IMG/VR virus record: IMGVR_UViG_3300032050_000029
Span: 57,979-121,978 of that record
Strand: one strand, 5' to 3'
DNA length: 64,000 bases
Source: a virus
Positions 22,769 to 30,889 of the stretch are shown piece after piece. A program made the translations under genes and the position numbers. The notes under the pieces were generated by a model. It was not told where the DNA came from, searched no databases, and was given only the letters and a program-made list of their open reading frames with translations. Within the stretch, counting starts at the first letter, position 1; each line of letters opens with the position of its first letter.

Positions 22769-23761
22769 TTATAGAAGTTCAGAAGAGATATCTTGAATAA
22801 TGAACAGAGATTTGATTCCGCCGGGAAAGGAAAGCGGAACTGTGACCTCCGCGCCACAAGATTGACATGGGTAAACAAATTCAGGCTTAATACCTATTTT
22901 CATTTTTTCCACCAATCTAAAAATTATTGAATATTTACCAGAATCCCATCCTTGGAATGATGTCATAGCAGAGAAGATTTGCTTTTCATCAAATCCTCGC
23001 CATTCTCTTTGCACATAAGGAAGTATACCAAGAGAAGATTTATCCCACGATTTATTTTCTTCCTCTCTCTTTCTTGCCCAATCAGTAATAGCTCTCATAA
23101 CACCAATTGTAGGTGGTGCTAATACTAATTCACCGTGGCTTTTGGTTGGAATAGTGTAGCATTTATTTACAGAATCATAATACTTTTCAATAAGATCATC
23201 TACTTCATTAAACTGAAGATTGGCTGTTTTTAATTCTACACTATCCTGTGACTTACATGAACCTGAAGTACATTTCTTTTTACCTACTGGCATCATTAAT
23301 TTAGCTTCACCATTTTTGAATGTAAGCTCTCTGATTGAAAGTAAAACATAAATACGGTCTTCTTCAAGAATATCACGATATGATCCTCTTTGGTTACCGT
23401 ACATAATTTTAGTACAGCCTACAAGAATAGAATTTAGTTTTTCATCTACGTCTCTAATGTTTTCTTCATCGATTGTAGAGAAATCTCTAATCTCACCAAC
23501 TCTTGCAGCTCTAATATGAATTTCAAAATCTTCACGATAAAATTTACCAGCAGAAGGAAGATTTCCTAAATCTAACTTCATATAACCGGTTAACTCCTGA
23601 ATTCTTCTAATCTCAGGATCGTCTGGTGAAGTAAGTCCCATCCCTTTGGTTGGATCAACTTTACCTAAATTTGTAATTTTACCATCATTAACTACTGTTG
23701 CTGGTTGAATGCCTTCTGCTGCTTCAAACTCTTTTTTGATATTTTCTTCGTGATTACTCAT
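22769..23761 (-). CDS. 26-like: Baseplate hub protein, gp26-like
   Basis: A 330-residue protein. Its core follows the T4_baseplate family pattern: LGNLPSAGKFYREDFEIHIRAARVGEIRDFS, then an ILVGCTKIM segment and RIYVLLSIRELTFKNG. A C-x-C-pair region at the end (YPCQSCGAEVTVPL) may bind zinc. It is longer than T4 gp26 (208 residues), mainly at the N-terminus and by an insertion with three Cys (KKKCTSGSCKS). It should take part in hub or wedge assembly. Confidence 0.6.
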   Translation of the reverse strand: MSNHEENIKKEFEAAEGIQPATVVNDGKITNLGKVDPTKGMGLTSPDDPEIRRIQELTGYMKLDLGNLPSAGKFYREDFEIHIRAARVGEIRDFSTIDEENIRDVDEKLNSILVGCTKIMYGNQRGSYRDILEEDRIYVLLSIRELTFKNGEAKLMMPVGKKKCTSGSCKSQDSVELKTANLQFNEVDDLIEKYYDSVNKCYTIPTKSHGELVLAPPTIGVMRAITDWARKREEENKSWDKSSLGILPYVQREWRGFDEKQIFSAMTSFQGWDSGKYSIIFRLVEKMKIGIKPEFVYPCQSCGAEVTVPLSFPGGIKSLFIIQDISSELL

Positions 23762-23762
23762 G

Positions 23763-24233
23763 TTATTTGTTTTTTGTTAATTGTTTTTCTGGTGTAGTTT
23801 CTTCTACAATATGTTCAACAATAATGTTTCTAACATATCTTGAGATAGGAATTGGCCTAATACCAGATTCCATTGATTTTTGAATGATAATAGTATTTAA
23901 GTTATCTTCATCCTCAGGTGTTAAAAGAACTTGTAATTTTTTTGTCAATTTCTTTTTTTGAGGAATCATTTCCTGTACGCTTTCATTATATCCAAATTTA
24001 GGATTGTCAGATTTGAATTTTTTAATCCAAAATTCAACCCGGTCCATTACAATACCTAAAGATTCTTCTTCATCAAATCTTTCTAACACATCTCTCTTAA
24101 AGGATGTTGTGCCAAAATCCTTTACGGCTCTCTTAATGTATTTTCCGGTACCTAAATTATTAGGATTATCATTAACTGCATATCCCACATAGGTTTTCCC
24201 ATTGGATATATTTTCTACTTTAAATATAATCAT
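23763..24233 (-). CDS. GIY-YIG-like endonuclease with ribbon-helix-helix C-terminus
   Basis: A 156-residue protein. Residues 1-80 match the GIY-YIG fold in its phage form: IIFKVENISNGKTYVGYA (GIY and YIG replaced by variants), GTGKYIKRAVKDFGTTSFKRDVLERF, and a glutamate-containing helix (RVEFWIKKF). The last 60 residues (LQVLLTPEDEDNLNTIIIQ...ISRYVRNIIVEHI) look like a ribbon-helix-helix DNA-binding domain. Such free-standing genes between structural genes are typical homing endonucleases in T4-like phages. The altered GIY motif leaves activity uncertain. Confidence 0.65.
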   Translation of the reverse strand: MIIFKVENISNGKTYVGYAVNDNPNNLGTGKYIKRAVKDFGTTSFKRDVLERFDEEESLGIVMDRVEFWIKKFKSDNPKFGYNESVQEMIPQKKKLTKKLQVLLTPEDEDNLNTIIIQKSMESGIRPIPISRYVRNIIVEHIVEETTPEKQLTKNK

Positions 24234-24257
24234 GATCTATAGATTATGTATTCTATA

Positions 24258-24266
24258 TTATATATT
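24258..24266 (-). promoter_or_regulatory. Late-type promoter motif AATATATAA (GIY-YIG gene)
   Basis: TAATATATAATA on the minus strand, 24 bases before the endonuclease-like gene and just after the terminator that ends the sheath/tube transcript. Confidence 0.4.
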
Positions 24267-24276
24267 AGAGATAAGA

Positions 24277-24305
24277 CAAAAAAACTGGCCCTAAGGCCAG
24301 TTTTT
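24277..24305 (-). terminator. Rho-independent terminator after tail tube gene
   Basis: Hairpin AACTGGCC-TTAG-GGCCAGTT followed by TTTTT on the minus strand, 15 bases after the tube gene stop. Confidence 0.8.
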
Positions 24306-24320
24306 GTTAAATGTTTAGAT

Positions 24321-24884
24321 TTAGTTATTTGGAGCTCCAACGTTTTCTTCAACCCAATGGTCACAACGATAAGTCATTGATAACTGGGCAGCATCGGCTG
24401 TTCCATAATCAAGTGCATCAATAAAATCAGGTGCACCAGTTGGGAAGATGTCCTTACAAGTAATCTTTCTGAAGATATCCCCTGCACGGTTATATTGAAC
24501 AATGATCATGCTTCCTACATAGTCTTTCTTTAATCCCATTTCACCAGTCAATGGATCGTAGATTAATTTATACCAGTTTCTCATGGTATTGTAAATGTAG
24601 TTTTCATTTGCATCATTTAGATTCAGTGTAAACGCGATAGTAAGATCTACGAAAGTCTGACCAGGCATACCTGCAAAAGAACGATCTGCAAATTTATATT
24701 TTTGACCAATTGCATCTACTGAAGGATTTAATGCATTTAAACCTCCAACAGATATAACATGTTCAAGGATCAAACCAGTATCATCACCATTTGGGGTAAA
24801 GAGTGTTACCTCAAATAGGTTAGGCTGAATAGGTTCGTATCTGTTATTACTTGCCCTTGATTGAGTGTAATGTGGTAATGGCAT
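24321..24884 (-). CDS. 19: Tail tube protein (gp19-like)
   Basis: A 187-residue protein with the layout of T4 gp19: PNLFEVTLFTPNG near the start, GQKYKFADRSFAG, FTLNLNDANENYIYNTMRNWYKLIYDPLTGEMGLKKDY, and an IFRKITCKDIFPTG strand. It forms the inner tube of the contractile tail. It follows the sheath gene by 40 bases, the conserved T4 order 18-19. Confidence 0.85.
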   Translation of the reverse strand: MPLPHYTQSRASNNRYEPIQPNLFEVTLFTPNGDDTGLILEHVISVGGLNALNPSVDAIGQKYKFADRSFAGMPGQTFVDLTIAFTLNLNDANENYIYNTMRNWYKLIYDPLTGEMGLKKDYVGSMIIVQYNRAGDIFRKITCKDIFPTGAPDFIDALDYGTADAAQLSMTYRCDHWVEENVGAPNN

Positions 24885-24924
24885 AGTTTAACTTATTTTT
24901 TTATTTATTCTTTCTTTATTTCTT

Positions 24925-27900
24925 TTATTGGAAGTTTCCTGAACTAATTGCTCCAGTTCTTAAAATAGTGGTTCTTTGAACCAAAATTTCCATTCCTCTT
25001 ACTGGTTCAATATAAGTATCTAGGATACCAACATTTTGATCAATAACTTCCGGCGTATTATTAGTTTCATCCATTACGTTTCTGAAGTCATATACACCAT
25101 CATCGTTTTGGACCGTTGATAAGAAGTTATCAGCAAGAGTTTTAATTTCCAATCTTGTTTGAGCAGTATTGAACTCAAATAAGTAATTCTTAAGAATTGC
25201 CTCAATACCATCCTGGATGTAAATAACAACCTCTCTCACATTAATTGAACTTAATGCAGATTTAGGAGTTTGTTGAGCAGTTTTATTTGCAAAGATAGTT
25301 GGACCAGTTCCACTTTGGAAAATGATTGGATTCAATCCAAATGGTTCTAAGTATTCTCTATCTGATAGGTCAAGATTAATTTCTAATCCTACCACACCAG
25401 TTCCACCTACAACACCTCTACGAACACCTGCAACCAAAGACCAAGGTAATGCATTTTCATACTTTGCAATAAAGTTATTTGATACATAAGCAGCAGGAGG
25501 AACGTTAATGTTCTTTCCTAAATCCCTTACAGTAATAAAAGGATAATAGAATCCACCCCAGCTTCCACCTTGAGTAGATGCAGGCAATGAGTATCTAACT
25601 GTTGGGTTCTTAGAAAGATCACCACCTGTAGAAATAAATCTAGATGATAAGGCTCCAGTTGCATCCACGAATGAAGGGTCTACGTTAGCCTTAAAGTCTT
25701 TTGCAGAAGGTGCATTAATAATTGCAAATGCATTCTTTCTAGTTTGACATAAGTTAGTATAGATTGACTTAGATCCACTTTCAATACCGTTTCCAAAAGT
25801 ATCAATTAAGTAACGGAAGTTAATAGTTTCTCTATCAGTTAATGCTTTAAATAAATTTGTTCCACTTAATGTTCCATTAAGAATAGCATTCTGACGATCA
25901 TTGGTTCCGTTAGGTACGTGTTTATTAACATCCAATACAAATCCGTCAAGAGTAAAGATGTTTAGGTAATCAACCCAAGTATCAATTGGGTAATAAAGTT
26001 CAACCTTCTTAATAGAATTTACAGTAGTAACGTTAATTTCAGATTGACATGTCACAAGTAATGCAGTAGTTCCTACTGGGATAGTAGGGAATTCATTATT
26101 CGTTTTACCACCTTGAACTTGATTAATTCTAGTTAATCTAGAGTGAGGTACTGAAACATTACCTTCAAAATGTAAAAGATAATTTCCTACAACCACAGTA
26201 GAAGCATCAGGGTTAGTTGATGCAATAAGTACCTGGTTAGGTTTAAGAAGTGGTTCAGTTGAAGAATCTGATATAATATCGATTGAACGATTAAGAGATC
26301 CTTTAAGTGTTTGGATATCTAACGTGTTTAATCCAACAGAGCCTCCGTTTGAATTTAAGAAGTATCCTGTACCGCTATCCATATTAAACTGAGATCTTGG
26401 AGTAACGTTTACAAAAGTATCTTGTTGATAAGGAGTTATTCTAACACCTGGTATGTAATATGCAGGGTCAGAGATTGCAAACTTAGTACTTACTGTAGCA
26501 GGTACACCAGTATGAATAAATCCGTAACTAGTAGCATTAAATACTAGGTAAGATGTATATTCATTACCAGAGATTTCCCATACTGCTTCATCACCATCAG
26601 TAAGAGTTCCGTTAGAGAATGAACTGTAAAGAGCACTTCCGTAAGAACCAATGATATTAGCATTAGTATTTGAAGTTTCAAATTCATGAACGGTAAAACC
26701 TAAGTCTTCTTCATTTACATAAGTATATGTAGTTCCTAATGATGTTGGAAAATCACCAGATACAATTCCACCTACTCCTGATAAAACAACAGTAACAACG
26801 GTATTGGTAACATTCACAGAAAGTACAGGAACATACTTATTGCTAATTGCACCTTTAATGTAAGAACCTACTGTTGTAGGAGAGTTAGCAGACATACTTG
26901 CGAATGCATCATATAAAGGATTACCCGCAGATCCAATTACTGAGATCTGAATATTTCCTCCTGTTAAAGTATTAACAGATACTATGTCACCTGTTGCAAT
27001 AGTTGCTAGGTTTACACCTTGTGCAGCTCTTGCATAAGGAAGGTCAGCCACAATTGCTTCGCTATATGAAAGGAAATTAACATCATCCTGAATACCAGTA
27101 GCCTGAGTATATTCGATGTTATGTCCAATTAGGTCAATACCACCTTTTACACCATCGATTAGAAAATCTCCACTGAAGAGATCTTCATTCACAGCGCAGA
27201 ATAATCCGGTTGTAGCAGTATCAGCATTGATTAATTTCTCAATGAATAAGTTATTACCAAGTAAATCTACAAAATCAGGAATTAAACATGCAGTGTAAGT
27301 TGCAATTAGGTTTACTTCTGATTCATTAAAGAATTCTTGTAATTTAGTATCGGTTGTGTCAGATGCAAATTTCTTTCTCTCAATACCTTTAGTTGGATTA
27401 AAATATTGTTGGAATGTAGGATCGGCAGTAAATCTGTCATAAGGTGTAGCAGAACCGAAGTTTCCACCAAAGTTACCTTCAATGACAAATACATCTACCA
27501 TAAAGTCAGAGATTAAACTGTCTTTATCTAAGAAACCAGGAACATTTGCAGTTCCGTACCATTCTTCAACAGTAACATTAAAGCTTGCAACATTATCGTT
27601 TGCAGCTTTTCTAACAATTATTGATATTGGATTTTGACCTAAGTTAACAAAATCTAAAAGATCATTAGTAGTTAGAGAGCTTAATACATTTCTGTTTGCT
27701 CCAACGTTATCTAGGAATGCATCACTATCAGGGAAAAAGAATTTATCCCTGTTGTAAAATTTTTGATATTCTCCAGAAGCACCTGCATTATTTTGAGCTT
27801 CCGGTGTAGCAGCAGTACCTAACTTAATGTAGTCTACATCGTCGTTTGAGTCTAATGCTAAAAGGTTAAGGGCTAAAATTGGTCCTCTTTCTAATGCAGC

Positions 27901-28140
27901 TAAGCAGCTTCTATGAAAGTATGAATCCTTTCTTTCGAGGTTTCTGTCAATATCTCCAAATACTTGCTTAAAAAATGCAGTATCCGGTACAAAAACTGGG
28001 GTATTAAAAGGACCTTTCTTAGAAAAACCAACAATTAATCTTGTTTGGTTTGCAGGAATGCTAACAACTTGACTCTTATCAAATTCGAAGCGGTATGTAC
28101 CTGCGGCTTTAAGAGAAGCGATTCTTGGATCTAGTGCCAT
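24925..28140 (-). CDS. 18: Contractile tail sheath protein (gp18-like)
   Basis: A 1071-residue sheath protein, much larger than T4 gp18 (659). The N-terminal domain includes NQTRLIVGFSKKGPFNTPVFV. The conserved C-terminal assembly domain is clear near the end (INVREVVIYIQDGIEAILKNYLFEFNTAQTRLEIKTLADNFL is the central helix region). The extra 400 residues in the middle (about 340-700) are beta-rich and repetitive, probably an outward-facing insertion. It contracts during infection. Late motif 28 bases upstream. Confidence 0.9.
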   Translation of the reverse strand: MALDPRIASLKAAGTYRFEFDKSQVVSIPANQTRLIVGFSKKGPFNTPVFVPDTAFFKQVFGDIDRNLERKDSYFHRSCLAALERGPILALNLLALDSNDDVDYIKLGTAATPEAQNNAGASGEYQKFYNRDKFFFPDSDAFLDNVGANRNVLSSLTTNDLLDFVNLGQNPISIIVRKAANDNVASFNVTVEEWYGTANVPGFLDKDSLISDFMVDVFVIEGNFGGNFGSATPYDRFTADPTFQQYFNPTKGIERKKFASDTTDTKLQEFFNESEVNLIATYTACLIPDFVDLLGNNLFIEKLINADTATTGLFCAVNEDLFSGDFLIDGVKGGIDLIGHNIEYTQATGIQDDVNFLSYSEAIVADLPYARAAQGVNLATIATGDIVSVNTLTGGNIQISVIGSAGNPLYDAFASMSANSPTTVGSYIKGAISNKYVPVLSVNVTNTVVTVVLSGVGGIVSGDFPTSLGTTYTYVNEEDLGFTVHEFETSNTNANIIGSYGSALYSSFSNGTLTDGDEAVWEISGNEYTSYLVFNATSYGFIHTGVPATVSTKFAISDPAYYIPGVRITPYQQDTFVNVTPRSQFNMDSGTGYFLNSNGGSVGLNTLDIQTLKGSLNRSIDIISDSSTEPLLKPNQVLIASTNPDASTVVVGNYLLHFEGNVSVPHSRLTRINQVQGGKTNNEFPTIPVGTTALLVTCQSEINVTTVNSIKKVELYYPIDTWVDYLNIFTLDGFVLDVNKHVPNGTNDRQNAILNGTLSGTNLFKALTDRETINFRYLIDTFGNGIESGSKSIYTNLCQTRKNAFAIINAPSAKDFKANVDPSFVDATGALSSRFISTGGDLSKNPTVRYSLPASTQGGSWGGFYYPFITVRDLGKNINVPPAAYVSNNFIAKYENALPWSLVAGVRRGVVGGTGVVGLEINLDLSDREYLEPFGLNPIIFQSGTGPTIFANKTAQQTPKSALSSINVREVVIYIQDGIEAILKNYLFEFNTAQTRLEIKTLADNFLSTVQNDDGVYDFRNVMDETNNTPEVIDQNVGILDTYIEPVRGMEILVQRTTILRTGAISSGNFQ

Positions 28141-28168
28141 CTTGTATTATATTTTTTTTATTGCTTTT

Positions 28169-28178
28169 TTTATATATC
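28169..28178 (-). promoter_or_regulatory. Late-type promoter motif GATATATAAA (tail sheath)
   Basis: GGATATATAAAAAAA on the minus strand, between the terminase and sheath genes, 28 bases before the sheath ATG. Confidence 0.5.
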
Positions 28179-28196
28179 CACGGCATAGCCACTTTT

Positions 28197-30014
28197 CTAC
28201 ACAAGATCATAAATATCGTAATTGAGATTTCCTCCCTTAGAATCCTTTTCTAAGATCTCATCAATCTTAGTTTGTAGAGATTCTTCTACGGTATCATAAA
28301 TCTCTTCAACAAAGTCGGAAAAGTCTAAAGTAAAGAAAAATTCTGAACTATTTATGCTGGTCATTATAAGATCGTCATGACCTAATTGTCCTGCATATGT
28401 TCCATTAGGCATCTTTCCAAACGTAGAGGCTTCATACACAGTTTTCTTATCTTTAATTACAATTCTATTCTGGGTTATATATTTCTTAAAGTTTTGACAA
28501 AAGATAGGTTTATTATCTTTTTTGATTTTAAGACCAAAGTTTTTAGTTCTTGCATCAATACGATGTTTAAACTTAACAACCATTTCTTCATCAAATTCAT
28601 TTCTCTGTGGAAAGACAGTTTCCAGTCTCTTAATTAATTCACCGCCAAACATATTCCACTCGATTATTAGTTTTACGTTTTCTGAATGAAACATATCAAA
28701 TGATAAAATATAAACAGCTTTTGCAAATTCTTCTATAGTATGTTCATTACTTCTAAATCTTCCTATTTGTCTAAGTCTAAAAAAGTCTACAAACGACCCA
28801 GGCGAGGTTATCTTTTTCCAGTCCTGCTCATCCATGATTTCAATCTTAAAGATATTTATAATTGAATAGTCACCACCATTTCCTTCTGCAATATCAATTG
28901 AAAAGACCCAATAATTTGTATCTTCTTCAATTTCATCAAGATTAAAATCAGGATCCCATAATAAGCCTGCATACTCAATGTTCTCATCCTCAAATTCAGG
29001 AATCTCTTTATGAATAAATTCTTTTTGGTTTTGTTGAAGCTTTTTAAGACTATCTGCGCCTAATAAGAGAGAAGAACTTGCTATAAACTGATTTCCGTAT
29101 TGTCTATTAAAAGCCTCCTCTGAACCAAGGTTAGCAACTTCTTGCCTCATCCATGCCTCGTCTCTACCAGGAACATCCCACCAGTCAACCCTAAACGGTG
29201 AATATTCATTTAATCCTTTTTCTGCAGATGAGTAAATATCATAAAACTTATTAAATCCGTTCGGTGTACTTGTAATAATTACCTTTGAATTTGAAGAAGC
29301 AGATACAGTAGGATAAACGTTTTCATAAAATGTTTCCACGAAGTTCTGTGGGATGTGAGCGAACTCATCCATAAACAGTAAGTGAATTGTAAAACCAATT
29401 GCGGCTTTCTTTGTAGTGGTTTGACCAATAATACGACAGCCATTATCAAACTTGGAATTAAATACATCCCATTTAATAACACCAGGCTTTAAGAAAAACG
29501 GTAAGTGTTCAAGAATCGTTTTTCCTTTATCAATAATTTCACGAGTGGTAGCCCCTTTGTTTGAAAGTACAAGAGAATTCTTATCAAAATTAAATAAAGA
29601 GTACCATGCAATAAAAATTGATGAGCAAATTGTTTTACCAATCTGACGAGATGCTAAACAACAATTAAATCTTTCCTTTTGAAATTGTCTTAACATCTCT
29701 TCCTGATATCCTCTTAACTTAATTGTCTGAAGACCATGATCGGTCATTACGGTACAATAAGTATTTGCAAAATAAACAATATCAGTTGCGCATTTCTTTA
29801 TTTCTCTAATCTCATGCGGTGTATAATTAAAAACTATGTTTCCCTTCCTAAGATTAGAATTACCTTCATAGAAAGGAGTTGCTTTAGGTTTATACCCTTC
29901 CTCTAATGCAAGCATAAGTTGTTCAACCTTTTCTGATGTCCATGAAAAGGATTCTTCTGCAGCGCCAATCTTAAACTCAAATCCTGCGCTTTCTGCTCTA
30001 GGTTTCTGTGCCAT
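28197..30014 (-). CDS. 17: Terminase large subunit (gp17-like)
   Basis: A 605-residue packaging motor. The ATPase domain carries Walker A in CLASRQIGKTICSS (about 138-150), Walker B in HLLFMDEFAHI, and the coupling motif ITSTPNG. The RNase H-like nuclease domain has YWVFSIDIAEGNGGDYS (first Asp), VKLIIEWNMFG and GHDDLIMTSI (last acidic cluster). It cuts concatemers and pumps DNA into the prohead. It overlaps the GroES-like gene upstream by 17 bases. Confidence 0.93.
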   Translation of the reverse strand: MAQKPRAESAGFEFKIGAAEESFSWTSEKVEQLMLALEEGYKPKATPFYEGNSNLRKGNIVFNYTPHEIREIKKCATDIVYFANTYCTVMTDHGLQTIKLRGYQEEMLRQFQKERFNCCLASRQIGKTICSSIFIAWYSLFNFDKNSLVLSNKGATTREIIDKGKTILEHLPFFLKPGVIKWDVFNSKFDNGCRIIGQTTTKKAAIGFTIHLLFMDEFAHIPQNFVETFYENVYPTVSASSNSKVIITSTPNGFNKFYDIYSSAEKGLNEYSPFRVDWWDVPGRDEAWMRQEVANLGSEEAFNRQYGNQFIASSSLLLGADSLKKLQQNQKEFIHKEIPEFEDENIEYAGLLWDPDFNLDEIEEDTNYWVFSIDIAEGNGGDYSIINIFKIEIMDEQDWKKITSPGSFVDFFRLRQIGRFRSNEHTIEEFAKAVYILSFDMFHSENVKLIIEWNMFGGELIKRLETVFPQRNEFDEEMVVKFKHRIDARTKNFGLKIKKDNKPIFCQNFKKYITQNRIVIKDKKTVYEASTFGKMPNGTYAGQLGHDDLIMTSINSSEFFFTLDFSDFVEEIYDTVEESLQTKIDEILEKDSKGGNLNYDIYDLV

Positions 30015-30270
30015 CTTCTTCTATTATAGCTAAGATATGATTTTCATGTAGAGCTTCGTATTCTTCTCCGTCTATATTAAAAATCGTACCCTTACCAATT
30101 GTTTTTATGATTGTATGCCCATCTCTAACATCTTCGGATGAGGACTTAATTACAATACATTTACGATTATACTTTTCGGTTGGAAGTATAATTCCACCTT
30201 CGGTTACTTTTTCTTCTATGATCTCTTTTGTAAGAACATAGTTATTCTTCAGTTTGATCTGCATCGACAT
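29998..30270 (-). CDS. 31-like: GroES-like co-chaperonin (gp31-like)
   Basis: A 90-residue protein with the GroES layout: KLKNNYVLTKEIIEEKVTEGGIILP (first strands and the region before the mobile loop), GHTIIKTIGKGTIFNIDGEEYEALHENHILAIIEED (second half with the conserved DG.EY..L.E..ILAII pattern). T4 gp31 replaces host GroES so that the GroEL cage can fold gp23. Here it sits between the two terminase genes rather than near head genes. It overlaps gp16 by 29 bases. Confidence 0.75.
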   Translation of the reverse strand: MSMQIKLKNNYVLTKEIIEEKVTEGGIILPTEKYNRKCIVIKSSSEDVRDGHTIIKTIGKGTIFNIDGEEYEALHENHILAIIEEDGTET

Positions 30271-30859
30271 CTTGTATATCTTCTTCGTTAATACTATCTT
30301 GTAAGGCTCTCATAAGATCCTTAGTTCCTCTTGCCTTAACACCAGTGTTACCGGATTTCTTTTGAGCAGTATCAGTATTAGCACCCCCATGATAAACATC
30401 AATATCCCTGGAAAGCTTTTTAGCATTCTCTTCAATTGCAACCATATACATGGTTTGACTTTTAATGATATCTAAAAGTGTTCTCTGTAGGTCGCTAAGT
30501 ACTTCAAACATTCTAGGCGAAACGTCACCTTCATTAATAGTATCCATTAATGTTGAAATTGCAGTTTCACTATTTTGCATTTGGCGAATAAGCATACCTA
30601 ATGCATATTCATCTAGCTCTGCTTTAACCTTAATGTATTCATGCTCCTCAATAATCTCTTCACTTAAATAGAACTTAAGAAGATTATTCATAACCCGCTG
30701 GGCCTTATTCTTTGCGGTTTGTAATGCAACAGCTTGTGTTCCTTCTGCTCTAACCTTTGGTAATTGTGGGGTATCTTCTAAACCAGGTACCTCATCAGGT
30801 AAATCATTTAATAAGTCTCCAAGGCTATCTCTAAATTTATGTTTAGAATCTTCTTTCAT
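30242..30859 (-). CDS. 16: Terminase small subunit (gp16-like)
   Basis: A 205-residue helical protein (long helices from about 45 to 150, then a disordered acidic tail DINEEDIQDVDADQTEE). T4 gp16 has this central coiled-coil character. Identification rests on position directly before the GroES-like and gp17 genes plus helical make-up, since the family diverges strongly. It should recognise DNA and stimulate gp17. A late motif precedes it by 14 bases. Confidence 0.6.
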   Translation of the reverse strand: MKEDSKHKFRDSLGDLLNDLPDEVPGLEDTPQLPKVRAEGTQAVALQTAKNKAQRVMNNLLKFYLSEEIIEEHEYIKVKAELDEYALGMLIRQMQNSETAISTLMDTINEGDVSPRMFEVLSDLQRTLLDIIKSQTMYMVAIEENAKKLSRDIDVYHGGANTDTAQKKSGNTGVKARGTKDLMRALQDSINEEDIQDVDADQTEE

Positions 30860-30873
30860 TAATCCTTAATTTA

Positions 30874-30885
30874 GATTATATATTC
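30874..30885 (-). promoter_or_regulatory. Late-type promoter motif GAATATATAATC (terminase operon)
   Basis: Located 14 bases before the small terminase gene, in the gap after the large structural gene, so it can drive gp16, gp31-like and gp17. Confidence 0.5.
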
Positions 30886-30889
30886 TAGC

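Noticed and set aside
22753-22878. N-terminal extension of the 80-residue tail gene
   Set aside because: It overlaps the 3' end of the gp26-like gene, and the added residues (Arg/Phe-rich) do not match the acidic protein that follows.
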